A program made the translations under genes and the position numbers. Below are positions 29,050 to 37,556 of a DNA stretch of 64,000 nt, piece by piece (position 1 is the stretch's first letter; each line of letters starts with the position of its first letter). The notes under the pieces are model-generated. The model was not told where the DNA came from. It did not search any database and worked only from the letters and a program-made list of their open reading frames with translations. This DNA is from PFJX01 sp964393825 (GTDB taxonomy: Bacteria > Pseudomonadota > Gammaproteobacteria > Burkholderiales > Thiobacillaceae). The stretch is taken from the NCBI GenBank assembly GCA_964393825.1, contig CAYMUY010000021.1, forward strand, positions 1-64,000, given 5' to 3'.

Positions 29050-29832
29050 ATGAGCGACGACTCCCCGGAACTTGAGGCCCTGTTCGACAGCATTGCCAGC
29101 GAGGTCCTCCCGGAACCCGTCAAGGAGCAGCCCAAGGCGCCCAAGGCCGATACCCCCGAGCTGGAAAGCCTGTTCGACAGCATCGCCCAGGCGGTGGCAC
29201 ATGAGGGTGGGGGCCAGGAAGGCGCCTGTCCCGAGCGGGTCTTCGCGCAACTGGGCCAGATGACGCGCGGCCTCCACAACCTGCTGCGCGAACTCGGCTA
29301 CGACAAGGCCCTCGGCCAGATAGCGCAGGAAATGCCGAACAACCGCGACCGCCTCAACTACATTGCCGCGATGACCGCGCAGGCGGCGGAGCGGACCCTC
29401 AATGCCGCCGAGGCGGCACAGCCGATCCAGGAAAAACTGGCGGTCGACGCTCGCGATCTGTCTGGAAAATGGGACCGGTTGTTCGCCAAGCAACTGGGCG
29501 TGGAGGAATTCAAGGCGCTGGTGCATGACACCCGCGGCTATCTGAAGGAGGCGCCGGCACGAACCGAGGCGACCAATGCGCAGTTGATGGAAATCATCAT
29601 GGCGCAGGACTTCCAGGATCTCACCGGCCAGGTCATCAAGCGCATTCTCGAGGCGGCACAGAACCTGGAAAGCCAATTGCTGTCGCTACTGATCGAGACC
29701 ACTCCGGAAGACGTGCGCCAGACAGTCGATCCCGGTCTGCTCAATGGCCCGGTGATCAATGCCGCCGGCCGCAACGATGTGGTGACCAGCCAGGAGCAGG
29801 TGGACGATCTGCTCGAGAGCCTGGGCTTCTGA
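29050..29832 (+). CDS. cheZ: CheY-P phosphatase CheZ
   Basis: The 260-residue protein removes phosphate from CheY-P. It has an acidic N-terminus containing a short internal repeat (SPELEALFDSIASEVL and TPELESLFDSIAQAV), a long helical region, and the family signature with the catalytic Gln in IMAQDFQDLTGQVIKRI (about residue 181). The C-terminus (VDDLLESLGF) matches the CheY-binding tail. The duplicated N-terminal helix is unusual. Confidence 0.93.
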   Translation: MSDDSPELEALFDSIASEVLPEPVKEQPKAPKADTPELESLFDSIAQAVAHEGGGQEGACPERVFAQLGQMTRGLHNLLRELGYDKALGQIAQEMPNNRDRLNYIAAMTAQAAERTLNAAEAAQPIQEKLAVDARDLSGKWDRLFAKQLGVEEFKALVHDTRGYLKEAPARTEATNAQLMEIIMAQDFQDLTGQVIKRILEAAQNLESQLLSLLIETTPEDVRQTVDPGLLNGPVINAAGRNDVVTSQEQVDDLLESLGF

Positions 29833-29911
29833 ATACGCCCTGCGCGGACCGGGCGAGTTGCCCCGGCCGCGAATGTTTTTCTTCCGGCCTGGTCCGGATG
29901 AGGAGAGAACG

Positions 29912-31810
29912 ATGAGTGATTTCGCCGGAATGGAAGAACTGCTGCAGGACTTCCTCATGGAGGCCGGAGAACTGCTGTCCCAGGTGGATAACAAGCTGGT
30001 GGAACTGGAGAAGCACCCGGGCGACAAGGAATTGCTCAACGACATCTTCCGCGGCTTCCACACCATCAAGGGCGGAGCCGGTTTTCTCAACGCCGAGAAC
30101 CTGGTGGCCCTATGCCATCGCACGGAAAACCTGTTCGACAAGCTGCGCAACGGCGAACTCAGCCTGTCCGCCGAATTGATGGACATCATCATGGCGGCGA
30201 CCGCCATTGTCCGGGAGATGTTCGGCGATCTGTCGCAGTCGACCCAGCCCAAAGCCGCCGACCCCGGACTGATCGAGCGGCTGGAAGCCGCGCTGCACGG
30301 ACGCCTGGGCGCGGCTCCCGCCACTGCCACGCCAGCTCCCGCCTCCGCACCTGTTCCAGCACTCGTCGCCGATCCGGGCCCGGCAGTTGCCCAGCCCGGC
30401 ATAGACGACATCAACTGGGACGTGTTGCATGCGGCCCTGACCGGTAGCCCTCTTCCACCCGCCGCCGCGGCTCCCAGTGCGCCTGCCGCGCCTGCCGTGG
30501 CCGCTCCGGTCGAGGCCGCCGCGCCATCGCCGACCGGAACGCATCCGGTGCCGGTGCAGGATTTGCCGACGCCATCGCGCGGCAATGGGGCACCGCCTCA
30601 GAATCTGCAGAAGGAAACCACCATCCGCATCGACACGGCGCGACTGGATCAGGTGCTCAATCTTTCCGGCGAGATCGGCCTGACCAAGAACCGCATCGCC
30701 AATCTGAAATCCCAGATCTTGCATGGCAAGAGCGACCAGGAAACCCTGAAGGCGCTGGATGTCGCGGTCAGCCAGCTCGATCTGCTGGTGTCCGACCTGC
30801 AGAACGCGGTGATGAAGACACGGATGCAGCCGATCGGGCGCCTGTTCCAGAAATACCCGCGCCTGGCCCGCGACCTGGCGCGGCAACTGGGCAAGGATGT
30901 GGAACTGGTGTTGTCCGGCGAGGAAACCGAACTGGACAAGACCATGATCGAGGATCTCAACGATCCCCTGGTCCACCTGGTGCGCAATGCCGTCGATCAC
31001 GGCATCGAGACTCAGGAAGAGCGCGCGGCCGCGCACAAGCCGCCGAAGGCCATCGTCACACTCTCGGCCAGCCAGATGGGTGACCACATCTACATCGAGA
31101 TTTCCGATGACGGCAAGGGCATGCGCCCCGACGTGATCCGGCGCAAGGCGGTGGAAAAAGGCGTGATCGATGCCGAGACGGCGAATGGCCTGGACGACAG
31201 GCAAAGCCTGCATCTGGTGTTCCTGCCCGGTTTCTCCACCAAGGATGAAATCTCCAGCGTCTCCGGCCGCGGGGTCGGCATGGACGTGGTGAAGACCAAC
31301 ATCAACAAGCTCAACGGCAAGATCGACGTGGTCTCGGTGCCCGGCCAGGGCTCCACCTTCACCATCTCGCTGCCGTTGACGCTGGCGATCCTGCCGGTCC
31401 TGGTGGTGCGGCTCAACAATCAGTCCTTCGCCGTGCCCTTGTCGATGGTGCGGGAAATCATCCCGATGAAGCCGAGTGAAGTGCAGCGCGTCTCCGGTCG
31501 CGCCACCATGGTGGTGCGCGACGAGGTTCTGCCGATCCGCAGTTTGGCGCGCATGCTCGGCTGGGAGGCGAAGCATTCGCCGGCTTTCGGCGTGTTGATG
31601 CACGCCGCGGAGACCACCTTCATTCTCGCCGTGGACGGTTTTGTCGGCCGCGACGACGTGGTGATCAAGCCCTTGTCGGACATCAAGCCGCGCGGCATCG
31701 CCGGCGCCACCCTGTCCGGCGACGGCTCCATCGTACTGGTGCTGGACATGGAAGAATTGCTTTCCAACGTCCAGTCGGATACGCCACTCAGCCTGTTTTC
31801 AAAGGCGTGA
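29912..31810 (+). CDS. cheA: Chemotaxis histidine kinase CheA
   Basis: Phosphorylates CheY and, where present, CheB in response to receptors. The 632 residues contain an HPt domain with the phospho-His in FRGFHTIKGGAGF (about residue 51), a long Ala/Pro-rich linker (about 135-230), the dimerisation domain (LDQVLNLSGEIGLTKNRI), the HATPase domain (HLVRNAVDHGIE; DDGKGM; GRGVGMDVV) and a C-terminal CheW-like domain. I see no obvious P2 CheY-docking domain between HPt and dimerisation. The start at 29912 follows AGGAGA. No cheW, cheR or cheB lies in this operon. Confidence 0.95.
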   Translation: MSDFAGMEELLQDFLMEAGELLSQVDNKLVELEKHPGDKELLNDIFRGFHTIKGGAGFLNAENLVALCHRTENLFDKLRNGELSLSAELMDIIMAATAIVREMFGDLSQSTQPKAADPGLIERLEAALHGRLGAAPATATPAPASAPVPALVADPGPAVAQPGIDDINWDVLHAALTGSPLPPAAAAPSAPAAPAVAAPVEAAAPSPTGTHPVPVQDLPTPSRGNGAPPQNLQKETTIRIDTARLDQVLNLSGEIGLTKNRIANLKSQILHGKSDQETLKALDVAVSQLDLLVSDLQNAVMKTRMQPIGRLFQKYPRLARDLARQLGKDVELVLSGEETELDKTMIEDLNDPLVHLVRNAVDHGIETQEERAAAHKPPKAIVTLSASQMGDHIYIEISDDGKGMRPDVIRRKAVEKGVIDAETANGLDDRQSLHLVFLPGFSTKDEISSVSGRGVGMDVVKTNINKLNGKIDVVSVPGQGSTFTISLPLTLAILPVLVVRLNNQSFAVPLSMVREIIPMKPSEVQRVSGRATMVVRDEVLPIRSLARMLGWEAKHSPAFGVLMHAAETTFILAVDGFVGRDDVVIKPLSDIKPRGIAGATLSGDGSIVLVLDMEELLSNVQSDTPLSLFSKA

Positions 31811-31873
31811 AGAAGCCTAGAGGCCTCGGGCAGTGGCGCGCCCTTCCCGAGGAATCGCATTGGGTTGCCCCCC

Positions 31874-33091
31874 ATGAGTAATAACGCCTATATCGCCCGA
31901 CAACCCATCGTCGACGGCGAGCAGCACCTGATTGCCTACGAGTTGCTGTTTCGGCATTCGGCCAGCGCCGAGACCGCGCAGGTCAGGTCGGATGTGGATG
32001 CCGGCATCGCGGTCATCTCCAACACCCTGTTCAACATGGGCACGGAATGGCTGCTGAAGGGCAAGCTGGCCTTCGTCAACATGGAACTGCCCACGCTGAT
32101 GAGCAACTTCTCCACCTTGTTGCCGAAGGACAATGTGGTGATCGAGCTCCTGGAGACGGTGCGCATCACCCCGGAAGTGCTGGAACGGATAACGGAACTC
32201 AAGGATGCCGGCTACCGTTTCGCGCTGGACGACTTTCACTATCTGCCGGAGTCCGGTTCGCTGCTGCCGCTCGCCAGCTACATCAAACTGGATGTCCTGG
32301 CGCATACGCCACAGGAATTGGCCAAGTTGGTGTATGCCCTGCGCCGCCATCCGGTCAAGTTGGTGGCGGAAAAGGTGGAAACCCCGGAACAGTTTCGTCA
32401 TTGCCGCGCGCTTGGCTTCGACTACTTCCAGGGTTATTACTTCGCGCGCCCGGAAAACATCATTACCCGCGTCATCAATCCCACCCATGCCACCGTCCTG
32501 CAACTGATGGAGAAAGTACGCGAAGAGGCGGAGCTGCCGGCGCTGGAAACGCTGTTCAAGAAGGATGTGGCCCTGACCTTCAAGCTGCTGCGCTACATCA
32601 ATTCCGCGGGTTTCGGCCTCTCCTGTGAAGTGCAGTCCATCCGCCATGCCGTCAGCATCCTCGGCATGCAGCCGCTCTACCGCTGGCTCAGCCTGCTGCT
32701 GGTCACCGCCGGAAGCAGTCCCTCGTCACCCGCCCTGGCGCGTACCGCCATCACCCGCGGGCGGCTGTGCGAGCTGCTGGGCAAGGAGGATCTGCCGCGC
32801 AACGACCAGGACAACCTGTTCATCGTCGGTGTCTTCTCCCTGTTGCCGGCGCTGCTCGAGATCACCATGGAACAACTGCTGGATCGCGTGGTGATTCCGG
32901 ATACCTTCGCCGATGCGCTACTCAACCACGCGGGCATCTATGGACCATTCCTTTCGCTGGCGGAGTCGGTGGAGAGTGGTGAACTGGATCGCCTGGAGGA
33001 GCTGAGCGCGTCGCTGATGCTGACGCCGGATCGGGTCAACGCCGCGCACATGCAGGCGCTGGCCTGGGTGGAGCAGTTGGGTATCGACTGA
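31874..33091 (+). CDS. EAL-HDOD protein (YuxH/CdgJ-like)
   Basis: The 405-residue protein has an N-terminal EAL domain (about 5-200) and a C-terminal HDOD domain (about 210-390, starting VALTFKLLRYINSAGFGL). EAL catalytic positions are largely kept: ExLxR as YELLFR, Asn in VNMEL, Glu in VIELLET, Asp-Asp in DDFHY (usually DDFGT), Lys in YIKLD, Glu in AEKVET and Gln in QGYYF. It may therefore hydrolyse cyclic di-GMP, or act as a sensor. It trails cheA by 63 bp, with an imperfect inverted repeat between, and probably links motility to c-di-GMP. Confidence 0.88.
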   Translation: MSNNAYIARQPIVDGEQHLIAYELLFRHSASAETAQVRSDVDAGIAVISNTLFNMGTEWLLKGKLAFVNMELPTLMSNFSTLLPKDNVVIELLETVRITPEVLERITELKDAGYRFALDDFHYLPESGSLLPLASYIKLDVLAHTPQELAKLVYALRRHPVKLVAEKVETPEQFRHCRALGFDYFQGYYFARPENIITRVINPTHATVLQLMEKVREEAELPALETLFKKDVALTFKLLRYINSAGFGLSCEVQSIRHAVSILGMQPLYRWLSLLLVTAGSSPSSPALARTAITRGRLCELLGKEDLPRNDQDNLFIVGVFSLLPALLEITMEQLLDRVVIPDTFADALLNHAGIYGPFLSLAESVESGELDRLEELSASLMLTPDRVNAAHMQALAWVEQLGID

Positions 33092-33137
33092 GCTGGCGCC
33101 GCGCGTTTTGCGGTGGGAGTCACCGTAGATTGGAAGA

Positions 33138-33157
33138 GCCGGCGTCTTGATGCCGGC
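33138..33157. terminator. Possible weak terminator between convergent genes
   Basis: GCCGGC at 33138-33143 and 33152-33157 can form a 6-bp stem with an 8-nt loop; there is no clear T run. It lies between the EAL-HDOD gene and sixA. Confidence 0.3.
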
Positions 33158-33208
33158 GCCCTCCGGGATGCCCCTCGGCGGGGGGGGCGATCAGGCCGCT
33201 TTACCGCC

Positions 33209-33661
33209 CTACAACATCTCGGCCGTCATCGCCGCCTTGATCACGGATCGCGGCGTATCACCGCGTACCCGGTTGGTCAGCCAGAGCACGCCACCTTTCT
33301 TGAGGCTCAGGCCGCGGGTTTCGCCGAACAGCAGCAGACTGGCTGCTTCCCCCAGGGTCGGCTGATGCCCGACCACCAGCACGGCGCCGGAAGCCTCCGG
33401 CCAGCCGGCGGCGGCGAGCAGCAGCGCGGCATCGGCGCCCGGAGCGAGATTGGCCTCCACCTGGTATTTCAGTTTCAGGGCATCGGCCGTTTCAAGGCAG
33501 CGCCTGGCCGGGCTGACCAGGATGTGCGTGTCCTTGGACAAGTGAGCATGCAGCCAGGCCGCCATCCGCTCGGCCTGCTTGCGCCCCTTGCCGGTCAGGG
33601 GGCGGAGCATGTCCTGCTCGCCGTCCTGGGCATCGGCATGGCGCCAGAGGATCAGATCCAT
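33209..33661 (-). CDS. sixA: Phosphohistidine phosphatase SixA
   Basis: A 150-residue histidine-phosphatase-superfamily protein. The catalytic RH motif is Arg7-His8 (LILWRHADAQ), with the second Arg in VSPARRCLET and the second His in VVGHQPTLGE. SixA removes phosphate from HPt domains such as ArcB or, in E. coli, the nitrogen PTS. The start ATG at 33661 is fixed by the RHG motif position; the longer frame adds unrelated residues. Same strand as the next two genes. Confidence 0.92.
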   Translation of the reverse strand: MDLILWRHADAQDGEQDMLRPLTGKGRKQAERMAAWLHAHLSKDTHILVSPARRCLETADALKLKYQVEANLAPGADAALLLAAAGWPEASGAVLVVGHQPTLGEAASLLLFGETRGLSLKKGGVLWLTNRVRGDTPRSVIKAAMTAEML

Positions 33662-33725
33662 CGTCAAACTCCCTTGAGGATAATCGCGGCAGCATAGTCC
33701 AGCGGTGTGACCGGGGCGTGACAAC

Positions 33726-34514
33726 TCACTCCCGGTCGCCGCCGAGGAAGCCGCCGAGCAAGCCGCCTTCGCCGACCTGCTTGTTGCCGGTTTGTGGCGC
33801 GGCGGCGAGGACGCGGTTGGCCAGTCGGGAGAACGGCAGGGATTGCAGCCAGATCTTGCCGGGACCGGTGAGACGGGCCAGGAACAGGCCCTCGCCGCCA
33901 AACAAGGCAGTCTTCACGTTGCCGACGAACTGGATGTCGAAATCCACGGAGGGTTGCAGGGCCGCGACGCAACCCGTGTCGACGCGGATGCTCTCGCCGG
34001 CGGCCAGGTTCTTTTCCGCCAGGGTGCCGCCGGCATGGATAAAGGCCATGCCGTCGCCTTCCAGCTTTTGCAGGATGAAGCCTTCGCCACCAAAGAATCC
34101 GACGCCAAGCCTGCGCTGGAAGGCGATGCCGAGGCTGACCCCCTTGGCGGCGCAGAGAAAGGCGTCTTTCTGGCAGATCAGGGTGCCGCCGATCTGGCTC
34201 AGGTCGATCGGCACGATCTTGCCGGGGTAGGGCGCCGAGAAGGCGACACGGCGCTTGCCGGCGCCCTGGTTGGAGTAGACGGTGGTGAACAGCGATTCAC
34301 CGGTGAGCAGGCGCTTGCCTGCGCCCATCAGTTTGCCGAGGAGGCCGGACTGGGCCGCGGAACCGTCGCCGAAGATGGTCTCGAATTCGATGCCGTCCTG
34401 CATGAACATCATCATTCCGGCCTCGCCGATGGCGGCTTCGCCGGGGTCGAGTTCGACCTCCACGTACTGCATGTCGTCGCCGAAAATGTCGTAATCGATG
34501 ATATCCATCGCCAT
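33726..34514 (-). CDS. TIGR00266 / AIM24 family protein
   Basis: Function unknown. The 262 residues form the glycine-rich beta-roll typical of the AIM24/TIGR00266 family, with repeated segments such as FFGGEGFILQKLEGDG and LFGGEGLFLARLTGPG. It has no signal peptide and is probably cytoplasmic or peripherally bound. A start two codons later (Met3) is also possible. It ends with a Gly-rich tail (GEGGLLGGFLGGDRE). It lies between a lipoprotein and sixA on the same strand. Confidence 0.88.
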   Translation of the reverse strand: MAMDIIDYDIFGDDMQYVEVELDPGEAAIGEAGMMMFMQDGIEFETIFGDGSAAQSGLLGKLMGAGKRLLTGESLFTTVYSNQGAGKRRVAFSAPYPGKIVPIDLSQIGGTLICQKDAFLCAAKGVSLGIAFQRRLGVGFFGGEGFILQKLEGDGMAFIHAGGTLAEKNLAAGESIRVDTGCVAALQPSVDFDIQFVGNVKTALFGGEGLFLARLTGPGKIWLQSLPFSRLANRVLAAAPQTGNKQVGEGGLLGGFLGGDRE

Positions 34515-34535
34515 GATGTGCTCCCGTTACTGGTT

Positions 34536-35246
34536 TCAGATGGGCAGGAAAATGAGCGAGGCGGCACCCTGCAAGGTCCGCGTGATGGCACGGTTGCCGC
34601 GATCCTCGATGAGCAGCGCGAGCAGATCCTGGTCGGCGATCAGCTTGCCGAACTCGCGCTCGAAGCTGAGGTTGGGCACCTCGCCCTCCAGTGTGTTGCT
34701 GACCAGGTATTTCGCGCCCGAAGGCAGCTTCGCGTTGGATAGCTTCCACACCGCGATCTCGATATTGCGGGCGCTGTTGTAGAGCTTCTGCGCGGACAGT
34801 TCGTCGGTGACGAAAAACCGGCTCTTATGGTCATACGCGGCCATCAGCATGCTGGTGAGCGCGCTCATGAAGGCATAGACCCGGTCACCGCTGTAGCCTT
34901 CCAGGAAGGTCAGCTTGAAGCTTTCTTCCCAGTTCAATTTGGCCAGGTGCGAGTCCGGCCATTTCGGCAACTCCTCGAACAGCCGCGCGGTCGCCATATC
35001 GGCCGACTCCAGCCCGGCCTTGCGGTATTCCTGCGGATTGCGCCTGTAGAGTTTCTCGGTCAGCAGCTTGAGACTTTTCAGCGCCTCACGCTGGGTCAGT
35101 TCACTGGCGATGTCGACATCGCTTTTCGCCAGGTTGCCCACGGAAAACTCGCGTGCGCTCTTGCTGCCGTCCTTGCGCTGGATATCCTGGCCGGCGCAGC
35201 CACCGAGAAGGAGCACCGCCAGGAAGAGTGTCATGGAGATTCGCAT
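34536..35246 (-). CDS. Lipoprotein of unknown function
   Basis: The 236-residue product has a lipoprotein signal peptide with lipobox LLGGC (Cys about residue 17) followed by Ala, a residue compatible with outer-membrane sorting. The mature part is charged and mainly helical (LTEKLYRRNPQEYRKAG). I do not recognise the family. Start ATG 35246 puts the signal peptide at the front; ATG 35234 is an alternative. It is separated from the TIGR00266 gene by 21 bp. Confidence 0.75.
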   Translation of the reverse strand: MRISMTLFLAVLLLGGCAGQDIQRKDGSKSAREFSVGNLAKSDVDIASELTQREALKSLKLLTEKLYRRNPQEYRKAGLESADMATARLFEELPKWPDSHLAKLNWEESFKLTFLEGYSGDRVYAFMSALTSMLMAAYDHKSRFFVTDELSAQKLYNSARNIEIAVWKLSNAKLPSGAKYLVSNTLEGEVPNLSFEREFGKLIADQDLLALLIEDRGNRAITRTLQGAASLIFLPI

Positions 35247-35322
35247 GGACTGTCTCGGTGCTGATAACCGAGCCATTGTAGACCAGCGCTGTGACGACTT
35301 TGGTTGCTTGACGGCGCGTAAA

Positions 35323-35352
35323 CGTAAACGGCGCCTTGCGGCGCCGTTTACG
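35323..35352 (-). terminator. Terminator after surface lipoprotein 1
   Basis: A perfect 13-bp stem (35323-35335 with 35340-35352) with loop TTGC lies 26 bp beyond the stop of the 35378-36739 gene; on the minus strand it is followed by a short T-rich stretch. The near-repeat GCGTAAACGTAAAC sits at its edge. Confidence 0.7.
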
Positions 35353-35377
35353 GTTCAGCTTGTGATGGTCTTGCCGA

Positions 35378-36739
35378 TCAGTTGTAGGTGTAGACCACCG
35401 TATAGGGGACGTTCATCGCAATCGGATTGACGATGGCCAGCGTCGCCGAGACGGTGCCGACCGAGCCGTTGAACGAACAGCTGTTGATGGTGAAAGTGCC
35501 GACCGCTCCGAGCGCGTTGTTCAGCGATGTGGAGGAATTGCTGGTCAGGTCGGCACAGAACTCGGCCTGGTTGGTGGGCTTGGTGACGCCGTTGATGACG
35601 ACGTTCGCGGCGGCCACCCCACTGACGGTGATTCCCAGGGTCAGGCTGCCGGCGGCGCCGCCGCCACCGCCCACCGGGGTGTCGATGGAGCCGGAGAACG
35701 TGTCGTTGGCGAACAGATCAACATGGCCATCGGCAAAATGCACATACAGGACGACGCCATAGGCGCCCGCAACGTTGTCCACGCAAATGGATGTCGCGGT
35801 TTTGGGTTGGCCGTTCAGCATCAGGCTGCCGCTGGCATCGAACGCGGCATTCCCGGCGCTGGCCACGTAATTCCCGTTGCCGTCGTTGGTATAGAGGTCG
35901 CCGGTGTAAGCGCCGGCGAAGTTCGCCAGTTCCTGTGCGCTCGCCTCATGGACGCTGTTGGGCTGGAACAGCGTCGTGTCGCAGGTGAGGACGCCGGCGC
36001 CACCACCACCACCACCACCACCCCCACCCCCTCCGTTGGCTCCGCCATTGGCCATTTGTGCATAGGCCGCCGCGAAGGCCGCTGCCAAGCCGTTCGGCGG
36101 GGTGAAGCCCTGCGTTGCGGCTGCGCTCAACAGCGCCGCGTAATCACTGCCAGCCGTTGTGAGCGCGGTGTGCAAGGCCTCAAGCATGTTGTCGAGCGGA
36201 TCGCCGGCGGCGGCCTGAAAAGCCGCAGTAAACGGGTTCAGATTGTTCAGGTCGGCCAGGTTCAAGGCGACGCGCACATTGCCCAAAGCGGCATTCAGGG
36301 CTGTCGCATCGATCTGCCGGATCGCTGCCGCGTTCAAGCCGGCGAACCAGGCGGCTGGATTGTTGTTGCCGGCCAGGTTGGCGACGATCAGGTCGGTCAG
36401 AGGCGTGATGTTCACGGTACCCAGCGTCAGCGCGACCGAGTGGAACGGCGTGGCGTTCGCGGCACCGTTGATCGTCCCCCCGGTGACCTGGACCGCGCAG
36501 GGCAGGGTCTGTCCGGACAGGGTGACGCTCCAGGCGCCGTTGATGGCCGTGCTGGTCGTGAGCGGGGTGCCACCGGCACAGTTCACAATGACGTTGCCGC
36601 CCACGATCGGCGCGCCGGTCGCGGCGGTGCCGCTGAGGGTGCTGGGCGCCGTGCCGCTGCCGCCGCCACAACCCGCCAGCAACACGGTCGCGGCCAGCAG
36701 GCCCAACCACCCTTTGAATACGTCCAGATTAGTTCGCAT
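35378..36739 (-). CDS. Modular Gly/Ala-rich surface lipoprotein 1 (paralogue of 42730-44604)
   Basis: The 453 residues begin with a lipoprotein signal peptide (lipobox LLAGC, Cys about 24, followed by Gly). Layout: Gly/Ser linker; a beta module starting STLSGTAATGAPIVGG (about 34-110); a helical module with the motif ITPLTDLIVANLAG (about 111-225); a polyglycine linker (about 237-249); and a C-terminal module starting VLTCDTTLFQPNSVHEAS. The same modules recur in order in the lipoprotein at 42730. I know no function; attachment or structural surface roles are possible. AAGGGG lies upstream of the ATG. A palindrome and -10 hexamer upstream suggest control by the neighbouring response regulator. 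Confidence 0.82.
   Translation of the reverse strand: MRTNLDVFKGWLGLLAATVLLAGCGGGSGTAPSTLSGTAATGAPIVGGNVIVNCAGGTPLTTSTAINGAWSVTLSGQTLPCAVQVTGGTINGAANATPFHSVALTLGTVNITPLTDLIVANLAGNNNPAAWFAGLNAAAIRQIDATALNAALGNVRVALNLADLNNLNPFTAAFQAAAGDPLDNMLEALHTALTTAGSDYAALLSAAATQGFTPPNGLAAAFAAAYAQMANGGANGGGGGGGGGGGGAGVLTCDTTLFQPNSVHEASAQELANFAGAYTGDLYTNDGNGNYVASAGNAAFDASGSLMLNGQPKTATSICVDNVAGAYGVVLYVHFADGHVDLFANDTFSGSIDTPVGGGGGAAGSLTLGITVSGVAAANVVINGVTKPTNQAEFCADLTSNSSTSLNNALGAVGTFTINSCSFNGSVGTVSATLAIVNPIAMNVPYTVVYTYN
36002..36022. repeat. (ACC)7 microsatellite encoding polyglycine
   Basis: Seven ACC triplets (GGT on the coding strand) lie inside the glycine linker of surface lipoprotein 1, flanked by more C-rich glycine codons. 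Slippage would change linker length in steps of one Gly without a frameshift. Confidence 0.85.
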
Positions 36740-36758
36740 AGGTCACCCCTTGCCAGAA

Positions 36759-36805
36759 GAACCCATCAATCGGGTTCGGTGGATCGATGGGGCGCCACGC
36801 GCCCC
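36759..36805 (-). promoter_or_regulatory. Structured leader of surface lipoprotein 1 mRNA
   Basis: Two hairpins are visible: GAACCC/GGGTTC (36759-36764 with 36772-36777) and GGGGCGC/GCGCCCC (36789-36795 with 36799-36805, 3-nt loop). They fall in the predicted 5' leader of about 100 nt. No known riboswitch consensus was recognised. Confidence 0.35.
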
Positions 36806-36846
36806 GTTGAAGACCGCCTTGCCATGGGCAAGCGTTCATGGGGGCG

Positions 36847-36892
36847 AATCTAACGGCGGCTTGATCGGGCGGTAATCCCCCGTTCAGGGGGG
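36847..36892 (-). promoter_or_regulatory. Operator A and -10 of surface lipoprotein 1
   Basis: The palindrome CCCC-N6-GGGG spans 36877-36890, inside ATCCCC-N6-GGGGGG. On the minus strand a -10-like TAGATT occupies 36852-36847; its 5' end is 31.5 bp from the palindrome centre. The operator would overlap -35, centred near -43 from a start at about 36840. Confidence 0.6.
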
Positions 36893-36908
36893 AAGGCTTG
36901 CGGCCTGT

Positions 36909-37538
36909 TCAGGCGAGGCCGAGATTGCGTGCCGTCAGTGCCGCCTCGGCACGCGAGGAGACGTTGAGCTTGCGGTAGATTTCCTTCACATAGGAGGGCA
37001 CGGTGTTGACGCTGATGTTGAGCAGGCGTGCCACTTCGGCGGAGGTGAGGCCGCGGGCGATCAGGCGCAGTACCTCGGTTTCGCGGTCGGTGAGCCGGAT
37101 GTTCGTGGGCTCGGGGGTGATGTGAAAATGGCTGAGCAGCTTGCGCGCCACCGCCGGAGACAGGGGCGGGCGGCCACCGATGATGCCCTGCAGCAGTTCG
37201 GTGATCGCCTCTTGTCCCTGATCCTTCAGCAGGTAGCCCTGGGCGCCGGCGCGCAGGGCCGGGAAGATGTGCTGGTCGTCGTCGAAGATGCTGGCCACCA
37301 CGCAAATGCACTGCGGCGCGCGCTGGTTGAGTTCGGCGATGAAGTCGACGCCGTTGCCGTCGGGCAGGCCCAGATCGACCAGGGCAAGGTCGGGCGCGGG
37401 ATGCGCGGCCACCCAGGCACGCGCTTCGGCCAGGCTGGCGACAGTGGCGACCTCGATGCCGGGAAAGCTGGTGTGCACGGCACTGGCCAGCCACTCGCTC
37501 GCCTCGGGCACGTCCTCAAGTAGTAGACAGGTTTCCAT
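36909..37538 (-). CDS. NarL/LuxR-type response regulator
   Basis: A 209-residue transcription regulator: receiver domain with phospho-acceptor Asp55 (LVDLGLPDGNG) and the Lys of LLKDQGQ, then a LuxR helix-turn-helix (LTDRETEVLRLIARGLTSAEVARLLNIS, about 142-170). The ATG at 37538 follows AGGAGG by 6 nt; an upstream ATG adds six residues. A HisKA_3 kinase partner is encoded at 38838. A palindrome upstream and the same palindrome before both surface lipoproteins suggest that it regulates itself and them. Cognate pairing and DNA target are inference. Confidence 0.92.
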   Translation of the reverse strand: METCLLLEDVPEASEWLASAVHTSFPGIEVATVASLAEARAWVAAHPAPDLALVDLGLPDGNGVDFIAELNQRAPQCICVVASIFDDDQHIFPALRAGAQGYLLKDQGQEAITELLQGIIGGRPPLSPAVARKLLSHFHITPEPTNIRLTDRETEVLRLIARGLTSAEVARLLNISVNTVPSYVKEIYRKLNVSSRAEAALTARNLGLA

Positions 37539-37556
37539 GATGCCCCTCCTGAGCAC

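Noticed and set aside
31824..31852. Terminator between cheA and the EAL-HDOD gene
   Set aside because: CCTCGGG/CCCGAGG arms are 7 bp with a 15-nt loop and no T run; more likely a processing or chance hairpin.
33171..33184. Another CCCC-N6-GGGG match, between the EAL-HDOD gene and sixA
   Set aside because: It lies in a convergent 3' region with no promoter elements. It shows the bare core occurs by chance in GC-rich DNA, so only sites with the shared flanks or -10 spacing were used.
36002..36022. Microsatellite as a phase-variation switch
   Set aside because: Triplet units change length without changing frame, so on/off switching is not expected.
36759..36900. Cyclic di-GMP (GEMM) riboswitch upstream of lipoprotein 1
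   Set aside because: The conserved GEMM core is absent; only simple hairpins are seen.
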